DNA of 56,702 nt, taken from positions 1 to 56,702 of the forward strand of contig JAGCVY010000013.1 of the NCBI GenBank assembly GCA_017962105.1, read 5' to 3'. Position numbers and translations under genes: made by a program. Positions 50,198-56,702 of this stretch are shown here, piece after piece. The notes beneath the pieces were generated by a model. The model did no database searches, had not been told where the DNA came from, and saw only the letters and a list, made by a program, of their open reading frames with translations. The DNA comes from Lachnospiraceae bacterium (GTDB lineage: Bacteria; Bacillota; Clostridia; Lachnospirales; Lachnospiraceae). Numbering within the stretch: the stretch's first letter is position 1; every line of letters starts with the position of its first letter.

Positions 50198-51385
50198 TCA
50201 GACTCCGGTCAGCTCGCGGAACACGTTGCCGCGCTCTTCAAAATCCTTGAAGTATCCGTAGGACGCCGCTGCCGGCGATAAAACGCAGGCCCGGCCCGCA
50301 GGCGTGATGCGCTTGGCCTCCGCAACCGCTGCCGCAAGATCCTCCACAAGGCAGCACCAGCCGCAGTCGGAAACCTCCCCATAGATGCGCTTTCCCGACT
50401 CGTAGGCTAAGATGTAGCGGTACTGCGGGTTCTCCCGGATAAACTGAACTAAAGCGCTGTAGTCGATGCCGCGGTCCATGCCGCCGACGATGACGGAGTA
50501 CGCGCCCGGGATCGACCCGAGTGCCTCGATGGTGGCGTTGGGGATCGTGGAGATGGAGTCATCGTAGTAGGTGACGCCGTCCTTCACGCCGATGCGCTGC
50601 AGGCGGTGCGGCAGACCCGTGAAGGTCTGAAGGCTTGCCTTGACAGCCTCCGCATCCGCCCCGTAAACCTCCGTGGCGATGCGGTACACAAAATCGGCGT
50701 TGTAGTTGTTGTGCTCGCCGAGCACCTGCAGGTGATACTCCGGCGCCTCGCCGAAGGTAATCTTCGTGACTTTCGCCGCGGTCTCGATGGGCGGGACCTG
50801 GGCGCCGACGAAGAAACTGTCTCCGGCCTTCTGGAAGCGGGTGATGTTGCATTTGGCGGCGAAATACCGGTCCATGGTCCCGTAGTAGTCCAGATGCTCC
50901 TCGAAGAGGTTCAGAAACACCGCAACATGCGGTGAAACGCGCACATGGGCCAGCTGGTGGCAGGACAACTCGAACACGATCACGGTGTCCTCATCGATCT
51001 CGCCGTAGTAGTCCAGGCACGGCTTTCCGATGTTCCCGAGAAGGATCACCTTGCGGGGCAGACAGTCTCCCAGGACATGCGCTAGCATCGACGAGGTCGT
51101 GCTCTTGCCCTTTGTGCCGGTGATTCCGATGATCTGATCCCGGAACTCCTCAAGGAAGATCTCCGTCATGGAGCTGTATTTGGGGTTTTCCTCGTGCATC
51201 ACAATGCCGGGGCTTTTGAGGATGCAGTCGTACTTCGACTCGTCAATGTCCTCTCTCTTTCCCTCAAACACAGCGATCTCCGCGGGTTTGCAGTATTCCC
51301 GGAGAAACCTCTCGGAGGATTTGCCCTCGCGGCCGTATCCCCAGATCAGGACTCTCTTTCCGTCCAGTTTTGTGTATCGATCCAT
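50198..51385 (-). CDS. murD: UDP-N-acetylmuramoyl-L-alanine--D-glutamate ligase
   Basis: The 395-residue product has the Mur ligase ATP loop GITGTKGKSTTSSMLAHVLG, ELSCHQLAHV, LNLFEEHLDYYGTMDRYFAA (with the catalytic His), and DDSISTIPNATIEALGSIPG, which reads D-S-x-x-T-N-P as in MurD. It is shorter than usual (about 450) because the N-terminal Rossmann part is compact, but all catalytic motifs are present. It adds D-Glu to UDP-MurNAc-Ala in the cytoplasm. A hairpin lies just upstream, after ilvE. Confidence 0.85.
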   Translation of the reverse strand: MDRYTKLDGKRVLIWGYGREGKSSERFLREYCKPAEIAVFEGKREDIDESKYDCILKSPGIVMHEENPKYSSMTEIFLEEFRDQIIGITGTKGKSTTSSMLAHVLGDCLPRKVILLGNIGKPCLDYYGEIDEDTVIVFELSCHQLAHVRVSPHVAVFLNLFEEHLDYYGTMDRYFAAKCNITRFQKAGDSFFVGAQVPPIETAAKVTKITFGEAPEYHLQVLGEHNNYNADFVYRIATEVYGADAEAVKASLQTFTGLPHRLQRIGVKDGVTYYDDSISTIPNATIEALGSIPGAYSVIVGGMDRGIDYSALVQFIRENPQYRYILAYESGKRIYGEVSDCGWCCLVEDLAAAVAEAKRITPAGRACVLSPAAASYGYFKDFEERGNVFRELTGV

Positions 51386-51408
51386 AAGACACCGTCCTAT
51401 AACAAAAC

Positions 51409-51465
51409 CACCTGCCGCGAAGAGCTTACGCTCCCGCGGGAGTAATTGCAGCTTCGTGGCAGGTG
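51409..51465 (-). terminator. Hairpin between ilvE and murD
   Basis: CACCTGCC (51409-51416) pairs with GGCAGGTG (51458-51465), extended by CGAAG/CTTCG. The loop holds a second stem, CTCCCGCGGGAG. On the minus strand a GGTTTTGTT tail follows. It probably terminates ilvE transcription and may be leaky into murD. Confidence 0.55.
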
Positions 51466-51522
51466 ACTATTTCGGATTCCATTATCGCGGAAAATCATTC
51501 CGCAAATTCTTAAGCATTCCGA

Positions 51523-52593
51523 TTACTTTACTTCTTCCGTCCAGTTGCGGTCATCCGGCAGCTTGCCGAGCTGGATGCCCGTGATGGTATCGTACAGTTT
51601 CTGGCTTACAGGGCCGATGCCGCCGTCGCCGATCTGGAACACCTCATCCTCGTAGCGAAGATGGCTGACCGGGCTGATGACTGCTGCGGTACCCGAACCG
51701 AAGCACTCCTCGAGAGCACCCGTGCGGCCTGCCTCAACAAGCTCGTCCACGGAGATCCTGCGCTCCTCAACCGGAAGTCCCCAGCTCTTGCAAACCTCGA
51801 TAACCGAGTTACGGGTAACGCCGGGAAGGATGGAGCCGTTCAGCATAGGAGTCACGATTGTGCCGTCGATCTTGAAGAAGATGTTCATGGCACCGACTTC
51901 CTCGATGTACTTTCTCTCGCGGCCGTCAAGCCAGAGCACCTGAGAGTATCCCTCGTCATGAGCCTTCACCTGTGCAGCAAGGGAAGCAACATAGTTGCCG
52001 CCGGTCTTAGCCTCACCGATACCGCCCTTGACGGCACGTACATACTCATCCTCGATCCAGATCTTAACCGGGTTCAGACCTTCTGCATAGTACGGGCCAA
52101 CCGGGGAAAGGATTACGATGAAGAGGTAGGTGTCCGAAACGCGAACGCCGAGGAACGGATCCGTAGCGATCATGAAAGGACGAATGTAAAGGGAAGTGCC
52201 GGGCTTGGTCGGAATCCAGTCCTGATCAACCTTAACGACAGCCTTGCAGGCCTCTACAAAATCTTCCTCGGGGATCTGCGGCATGCACAGACGCTTGTTG
52301 GAGTTGTTCGCACGCTCCGCATTCTTGTAAGGGCGGAACAGAAGGACACGGTTGTCCTCGGTGCGATACGCCTTCATACCCTCGAACATCTCCTGGCCGT
52401 AATGGAACACCATTGCGGAAGGATCAAGGCTGATATTGCCGTAAGGAACGATGCGCGCGTCGTGCCAGCCCTTGCCGGTCTCATAGTTCATGACAAACAT
52501 GTGATCCGTAAAAATCGTACCGAAGCGAAGCGGGTCATCTGCTGCCGGCTTTGCCTTCGGATTCTTCGTAAGTTCATAACGGATGTTCAACAT
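51523..52593 (-). CDS. ilvE: Branched-chain amino acid aminotransferase
   Basis: The 356-residue fold-type IV PLP enzyme has FHYGQEMFEGMKAYRTEDNR, RPFMIATDPFLGV, the PLP lysine in GIGEAKTGGNYVASL, WLDGRERKYIEEVGAMNIFF, and LPGVTRNSVIEV. It catalyses the last step of Leu, Ile and Val synthesis. The first-shell motifs are complete and the length matches class II BCATs. It is monocistronic with a divergent promoter region shared with folA. Confidence 0.94.
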   Translation of the reverse strand: MLNIRYELTKNPKAKPAADDPLRFGTIFTDHMFVMNYETGKGWHDARIVPYGNISLDPSAMVFHYGQEMFEGMKAYRTEDNRVLLFRPYKNAERANNSNKRLCMPQIPEEDFVEACKAVVKVDQDWIPTKPGTSLYIRPFMIATDPFLGVRVSDTYLFIVILSPVGPYYAEGLNPVKIWIEDEYVRAVKGGIGEAKTGGNYVASLAAQVKAHDEGYSQVLWLDGRERKYIEEVGAMNIFFKIDGTIVTPMLNGSILPGVTRNSVIEVCKSWGLPVEERRISVDELVEAGRTGALEECFGSGTAAVISPVSHLRYEDEVFQIGDGGIGPVSQKLYDTITGIQLGKLPDDRNWTEEVK

Positions 52594-52655
52594 ACTCTCA
52601 CTCTCCTAACTGAAGTATTCTCCGCAGTAAAACTGCGCTTTGCAAACTTGGAAAT

Positions 52656-52684
52656 ATCATAGTCCCATTTTACGGAAAATGCAA
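52656..52684 (-). promoter_or_regulatory. ilvE: Probable promoter of ilvE
   Basis: On the minus strand TTGCAT (52684-52679), 17-bp spacer, TATGAT (52661-52656). The spacer contains a CGGAAAATG motif. Downstream, CGCAGT-AAA-ACTGCG (52623-52637) makes a small hairpin in the leader. No T-box is present. Confidence 0.5.
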
Positions 52685-52712
52685 TAAAAAAGCGCTGTTT
52701 TCCGCCAAAAAG

Positions 52713-52742
52713 TTGTTTTCCCGGCGGGGGATATGGTATAAT
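52713..52742 (+). promoter_or_regulatory. folA: Probable promoter of folA
   Basis: TATAAT (52737-52742) in the context ATATGGTATAAT, as at the CofE-like gene, with TTGTTT (52713-52718) 18 bp upstream. Confidence 0.5.
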
Positions 52743-52781
52743 CATCCCGCTACTACCGAAATGGCTTACGGAGGAAACAAC

Positions 52782-53291
52782 ATGAAATGTATCGTGGCAG
52801 TTGACAGCAACTGGGCAATCGGAAAGAACAACCAACTGTTGGTGAGCATCCCTGCGGATATGCGCTTTTTCAAAGAGCAGACCATGAACAAGGTGGTCAT
52901 CATGGGCCGCAACACCCTGGCCAGTTTCCCCGGCGGCAAACCCCTCAAGAACCGCGTCAACATCGTGGTCACCAGAGACCCGAAGTTCTACGTTCCCGAC
53001 GCCGTCATCGTTCACAGCGTCAAGCAGGCCGCAGAGGCCGCTGCCGCCTATTCCCCGGACGATGTCTACGTCATCGGCGGAGCGAGCATTTACCGGCAGT
53101 TCCTGCCCCTGTGCGACGCCGCATTCGTGACGAAGATCGACTACTCCTACGATGCCGACACGTATTTTCCGAACCTCGACGAGAACCCGGCCTGGGAACT
53201 CACCGAGGAGAGCGACGAGCAGACCTACTATGACCTGACATACCATTTTACGACATACAACCGGATTGCGGAGGATCCTGCCGAGGAGTAA
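52782..53291 (+). CDS. folA: Dihydrofolate reductase
   Basis: The 169-residue product matches DHFR: IVAVDSNWAIGKNNQLLVSI, PADMRFFKEQTMNKVVIMGR, TLASFPGGKPLKNRVNIVVT, and VYVIGGASIYRQFLPLCD. The acidic active-site Asp is in IPADMRFFK. It reduces dihydrofolate to tetrahydrofolate with NADPH. GGAGG precedes the ATG at 52782. It converges on nadE. Confidence 0.95.
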   Translation: MKCIVAVDSNWAIGKNNQLLVSIPADMRFFKEQTMNKVVIMGRNTLASFPGGKPLKNRVNIVVTRDPKFYVPDAVIVHSVKQAAEAAAAYSPDDVYVIGGASIYRQFLPLCDAAFVTKIDYSYDADTYFPNLDENPAWELTEESDEQTYYDLTYHFTTYNRIAEDPAEE

Positions 53292-53318
53292 CTCCTTCCG
53301 TTTACGGCGGAAAATGCT

Positions 53319-55262
53319 TCACTCCAGATCCTTAAGCCACATGGCGACCGCGGCGTCGCTTGGCATGCGCCAGTCTCCGCGAGGCGACAGCGAAACCGAA
53401 CCGACCTTCGGGCTGTCGGGCATGCAGCTTCGCTTAAACTGCTGTGTGAAGAACCTGCGGAAGAAGTTCCGCGCGGCGGTCTTCACTTCCTCTTCGGTCA
53501 GTTCCGGATAAGCGCACAGCGCGTAGGCCGCGGACCTTGCGGGTTCGAAGCCGTATCGCAGGGTGTAATACAAAAAGAAATCGTTCAGGTCGTATTTTCC
53601 GATCTTTTCCTCTGTCTTCTGGGCGAAGGCCCCGTCCGCGCTGGGAGTGAGCTCCGGCGTGATGGGCGTATCGCAGATGGAGAGAAGCGTCTCCCGAAGT
53701 TCGCTGTCGCCGCACAGTTCCGCGTAGGAGCTGCAGATAAAGCGCACCAGCGTCTTCGGCACCGACGCGTTAACCGCATACATCGACATATGGTCCCCGT
53801 TGTAGGTACACCACCCGAGCGCCAGCTCCGACAGGTCTCCGGTTCCCACAACGAGGCCGTTTTTTTGATTCGCCGCGTCCATCAGAATATAGGTGCGCAT
53901 TCTCGCCTGGGCGTTCTCGTAGGTGACATCCCCCTCCCCCTGGTAGGTCTTCTCGTGACCGAGCTGCGAGAGGTGCAGTTCCACGCCCTCCTTGATCGGT
54001 ATCTCACAGGCCTCGTCCGCCAGCAGTTTCATCAGCTTCACGGCATTCTCGTAGGTACGCCCCGAGGTGTTTCCCTCATTCGGCATGGTGTATGCCGTGA
54101 TGCGGATGTCCGGAACCAGCTTCTTCGCCTCCGCGCAGACGATGAGCGCAAGCGTCGAATCCAGTCCCCCCGACACGCCGATCACCAGGTTTTTGATCCC
54201 GGTTGCCCGGACTCTCGTGGCAAGACCGTTGCTCTGGATCTGCAGGATCCTTCTGCATCTCGCATCCCGTTTGCTCCCGTCGGCAGGCACGAAGGGATTC
54301 CGCGGCGCCGGGTACCTCTGGGCCTTCATGATCTCCGCCATCTCCCCGATCTCCGTCTCCGCCTTGCCTACGGCCGGCATGCTCACGGAAACTCTCCGAT
54401 AGTTTTCCGCGCCGACGGTCCCGAAGGTGTTCTGCCGCCTCCGGTCGTGCAGGATACACCCGAGATCCAAAAGCGCCGTTTCCGTCCTAGCTCCGGAGGG
54501 GAAAATGCTCTCCCGAAGCATCGACCCGCTCTGGGCGATCATGGCATGTCCGGAAAATACGAGGTCCGTGCTGCTCTCCCCAGTCCCCGAGGATACATAC
54601 ACATAGCCGCAGTAGCACGCGCCGCTCTGCTGCCGCACAAGGTGCGAACGGTACTCTTCCTTCCCGATGATCTCGTCGGACGCCGACAGATTGGCGATGA
54701 TCACAGCCCCCGCGAGAGCGGCATGGGTGCTGGGCTTGTCCGGGACCCATAGGTCCTCGCACAGCTCCACCCCGAGCACGGCTCCGGAGTCCTCGTCCCC
54801 GCACAGGATGTCGGTTCCGAAGGGCACCTCCTGTCCTCCGATCCGGACCGTCGCTCCCCGAAGATCCCTGCCGGAGGCAAACCACCGGGCCTCATAGAAC
54901 TCCGAATAGTTGGGAAGAAATGTCTTGGGAACCAACGCCGCGATCCGCCCCTGGGAGAGCACGGCTCCGCAGTTGTAGAGGCTGTTCTCCCACCGGATGG
55001 GAACGCCTACAACCGCCGTGACCACCCTTCGCTCCGTCGCCTCGGCCAAGCGCACAAGCGCCTCCTCCGACTTGCGGAGCAGCAGGTCGCTTTGAAACAG
55101 ATCCGCGCAGGTGTACCCCGTGAGGGTGAGTTCCGGGAACACCAAAAGCCCGCTGTCGCTTTGCTCCCGGAGCGCAGCGATCACCTGTTCCGCATTGAAA
55201 TCCACATCGCCCACCCGCAGCTGCGGAACCACCGCCGCGACCTTGATCAAATGATTTTTCAT
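53319..55262 (-). CDS. nadE: Glutamine-dependent NAD+ synthase
   Basis: The 647-residue product has an N-terminal nitrilase-fold glutaminase with E44 (FPELTLTGY), K113 (PKTFLPNYSEFYE) and C168 (GVELCEDLW). The C-terminal synthetase has the PP-loop GVSGGLDSTLAL, GTGDLSELALGW, and PSADGAFAQKTEEKIGKYDL. It makes NAD+ from deamido-NAD using glutamine. The length matches the long bacterial type. It follows the PEP-binding gene by 25 bp. Confidence 0.95.
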   Translation of the reverse strand: MKNHLIKVAAVVPQLRVGDVDFNAEQVIAALREQSDSGLLVFPELTLTGYTCADLFQSDLLLRKSEEALVRLAEATERRVVTAVVGVPIRWENSLYNCGAVLSQGRIAALVPKTFLPNYSEFYEARWFASGRDLRGATVRIGGQEVPFGTDILCGDEDSGAVLGVELCEDLWVPDKPSTHAALAGAVIIANLSASDEIIGKEEYRSHLVRQQSGACYCGYVYVSSGTGESSTDLVFSGHAMIAQSGSMLRESIFPSGARTETALLDLGCILHDRRRQNTFGTVGAENYRRVSVSMPAVGKAETEIGEMAEIMKAQRYPAPRNPFVPADGSKRDARCRRILQIQSNGLATRVRATGIKNLVIGVSGGLDSTLALIVCAEAKKLVPDIRITAYTMPNEGNTSGRTYENAVKLMKLLADEACEIPIKEGVELHLSQLGHEKTYQGEGDVTYENAQARMRTYILMDAANQKNGLVVGTGDLSELALGWCTYNGDHMSMYAVNASVPKTLVRFICSSYAELCGDSELRETLLSICDTPITPELTPSADGAFAQKTEEKIGKYDLNDFFLYYTLRYGFEPARSAAYALCAYPELTEEEVKTAARNFFRRFFTQQFKRSCMPDSPKVGSVSLSPRGDWRMPSDAAVAMWLKDLE

Positions 55263-55287
55263 ACCGTTACCGACTCCTTGGCTGTTA

Positions 55288-56702
55288 TTACTGTTCTTCC
55301 GTCTTCGCCCCGCAGGTGATCAGCAGATGCTCCTCGGACACATCGTTGTAGACCTCGCATTTTCCGCCGGAGACATCGTACACGTGAACGATCCCCTCCG
55401 CCGCGGGATCCGGCGCGAACTCCGCCGTGATGTCCAGAAATCCTGCCAGCTTCTCCGGCCGGTAATGGATCGTCTTCTCATCATGGAACACCGCGGTGTA
55501 CAGAATCTCCGCCTCGACAAGATCCTGGAAGATATGGCTTCCGTAGGAGAGCTCCGGGTTGTACCCGGCCTTCGACTCCTCGGTCTCGCAGATGATGTCG
55601 AACTCGCTGATGTCGGAAAATGCCGTCGGAACTCCCAGCTCCGGCGAGCTTGTGCCGACTCTTCCCGGCACGATCAGCATCATGTGCTTCCCGGAATCCC
55701 GGTAGGTCCAGTTGATCTTCCCGATCAGCTTCGCCACAAGGTTTTTCTCCTTGTAGGGCATGTTGTAATACCCGACCGGATCGACCCGGACAATGATGTC
55801 CAGCTCCGACGCCTTGGAGATGCCCATGGAAGCGCCCCTGCTCTCGAGAAGGATCCGCTCCGCAGGGATATCCTCCGGCACCGTCGTGCCGGTCTTTCCT
55901 TTCTGCACCTGCAGCGGGCGGCACTGCAGAAGGTCCACGGAGTACTCCCCATTTTCCGATAGATTGATCGTGAACTCCGTATCCACGGGGTACTCGTACT
56001 CATCCTGGATGCACCGGAGCATCCGCCGCATCTGATCCATCAGCGTCGCGTTGGCCACCAGCCCCTTGCAGGAGATGAACTTCACGTCCCGGTCCCTGCC
56101 CATCTCGCGGAGCCTCCGCTCGGCGTCGTAATCGTGCTCTAAAAGGATCTTCTCCAGATACTTCGGGATATCCGGCGCCAGCTCATCGTAGGTCCGCTTC
56201 CGGAGCGTGTGCGCCGTCATGTCGATGACCTCCGCCTTGCCCTGGGAAAACTTGTGCTTGTCCGCGGAGGAGGAATAGGACGTCTTCTCCGGCATATCGA
56301 GGTTCACAACCCTCGGGTACGACCCCTCCGTCCGATCCACGGCCGAGGTGCCGAGCCCCATGACAAGCCGCAGCATTCCCGCCGTCGGGTCGCTGTCCTT
56401 CATGATCCGGTACGGGCTGTAGGAGTATCCGACGCCGGCCGCGCAGGGCATGTAATTGAGTCCGTAGTAGGACCCCGACACGCGCTGTAGGAGGAGCGCC
56501 ATCTGCTCGTCCCTCCTGTCGAGCCCGCGCTGCTTTCGGTAGTCGAGTGCGGAGAGCCCCATCGTGCTGGCGTACACGATCTTCACCGCGTTGTCAAACT
56601 CCGCAAGCCGCTCCTCGAGGGTTCCGCGGTTTGCGCAGAAGACGGATTCGTATTTGCCGGCAAATGCGTTGCCGAAGCCGTCCTCCAGGATACTGCTGGA
56701 AC
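55288..56702 (-). CDS. PEP/pyruvate-binding domain protein, C-terminal part (runs off window)
   Basis: The frame is open to the last base of the window, so the 5' end is missing; an apparent start at 56586 is an internal GTG. Upstream of it the frame reads SSSILEDGFGNAFAGKYESV, then FCANRGTLEERLAEFDNAV, the ATP-grasp PPDK N-domain signature. Later parts include CRPLQVQKG, which is also typical of PEP synthase-like proteins. The C-terminal ~200 residues are not part of PEP synthase. Function unknown; probably a phosphotransfer or PEP-dependent enzyme. It precedes nadE and is co-directional. Confidence 0.75.
   Translation of the reverse strand, partial: SSSILEDGFGNAFAGKYESVFCANRGTLEERLAEFDNAVKIVYASTMGLSALDYRKQRGLDRRDEQMALLLQRVSGSYYGLNYMPCAAGVGYSYSPYRIMKDSDPTAGMLRLVMGLGTSAVDRTEGSYPRVVNLDMPEKTSYSSSADKHKFSQGKAEVIDMTAHTLRKRTYDELAPDIPKYLEKILLEHDYDAERRLREMGRDRDVKFISCKGLVANATLMDQMRRMLRCIQDEYEYPVDTEFTINLSENGEYSVDLLQCRPLQVQKGKTGTTVPEDIPAERILLESRGASMGISKASELDIIVRVDPVGYYNMPYKEKNLVAKLIGKINWTYRDSGKHMMLIVPGRVGTSSPELGVPTAFSDISEFDIICETEESKAGYNPELSYGSHIFQDLVEAEILYTAVFHDEKTIHYRPEKLAGFLDITAEFAPDPAAEGIVHVYDVSGGKCEVYNDVSEEHLLITCGAKTEEQ

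Larger units (their letters stand above)
1651..55958. repeat. Dispersed 8-9-mer ATTTTCCG / CATTTTCCG (51 copies by eye)
   Basis: I counted 51 copies of ATTTTCCG or its complement CGGAAAAT, of which 33 have the full 9-mer CATTTTCCG / CGGAAAATG. Examples (9-mer): 1651, 4595, 5509, 5715, 5762, 8489, 10376, 12878, 13307, 14316, 16183, 16660, 17319, 20392, 21093, 21129, 22944, 28648, 29390, 32428, 33969, 34823, 35412, 35756, 36394, 41044, 42832, 49791, 52673, 53308, 55358, 55614, 55950. The other copies mostly start TATTTTCCG or GATTTTCCG. Copies occur in both directions, in genes and gaps, and in several reading frames. A variant with A for C (ATTTTACG / CGTAAAAT) appears about a dozen times. Confidence 0.85.

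Noticed and set aside
52594-52781. T-box or other riboswitch in the ilvE/folA intergenic region
   Set aside because: Only 188 bp, with no T-box sequence, no specifier-like stem and no terminator before ilvE; just promoters and one short hairpin.
56520-56586. Gene start at 56586 for the last gene
   Set aside because: The codon is an internal GTG. The frame stays open to base 56702 and the upstream residues match the PPDK N-terminal domain, so the true start is outside the window.

Overview
The window looks like a chromosomal segment of a Firmicute of class Clostridia, most likely family Lachnospiraceae. GC content is in the mid-50s by eye and most starts follow a strong GGAGG-type ribosome binding site. 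The gene content fits that family: an MBOAT/DHHW/DUF4358 surface acetylation set, ECF sigma factors with membrane anti-sigma partners, a larBCE operon, and TlpA paired with a membrane 4Fe-4S protein. The species cannot be named from sequence alone. No rRNA, tRNA, phage, transposase or CRISPR-Cas locus was found.

Layout. (1) Positions 1-21095 are all on the minus strand. They hold a cut-off SPL-type radical SAM gene, a TIR / transmembrane / coiled-coil / beta-propeller protein coupled to a DHH phosphoesterase, a flavodoxin-fold reductase, and a long run of small accessory enzymes: three stand-alone GNAT acetyltransferases plus a fourth fused to an HD domain, a P-loop kinase, a DinB/DUF3795 protein, an AraC/GyrI-like regulator and a truncated VOC gene. 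Two serine-hydrolase fusions stand out, one to Nudix and one to an RlmD-type rRNA methyltransferase. The block ends with sce7726, esterase, TIM-barrel and AlkD genes. (2) Positions 21280-24175 (+) carry a TlpA lipoprotein, a polyferredoxin-like membrane protein and a GMP synthase lacking its glutaminase domain. (3) Positions 24239-25407 hold five tandem hairpin repeats (period about 63 bp) directly upstream of an AT-rich gene with a PD-(D/E)xK-like C-terminus. (4) Positions 25412-28616 carry a metallophosphoesterase, a membrane protein, an XRE regulator and YbjQ.

(5) Positions 28644-35841 (+) form a surface-stress region. ECF sigma 1 with its anti-sigma is followed by ECF sigma 2, whose overlapping partner is a membrane-anchored serpin with an anti-sigma-like cytoplasmic tail. 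The DUF4358 lipoprotein/MBOAT/DHHW operon follows. The promoter-like element in front of sigma 1 recurs with identical spacing in front of this operon, so sigma 1 probably drives it. (6) Positions 35894-41009 carry a polysaccharide deacetylase, a promoter / 20-codon ORF / terminator unit, an ABC-class ATPase, an XRE-TPR regulator and two small membrane proteins. (7) Positions 41160-45751 carry larB-larC-larE for the nickel-pincer cofactor (LarC has a 30-histidine insert) and a CofE-like ligase. (8) Positions 45848-56702 carry an M48 protease, the murD-capA-M1 peptidase set, ilvE, folA, nadE and a cut-off PEP/pyruvate-binding protein.

The most unusual whole-window signal is a dispersed 8-9-mer, ATTTTCCG (mostly CATTTTCCG / CGGAAAATG). 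I count 51 copies of the 8-mer on the two strands, against an expectation of one to two. It occurs in genes in several reading frames and between genes, at a density like known DNA-uptake sequences. The other leading candidates for new biology are the serpin/ECF module and the hairpin array with its nuclease-like gene.
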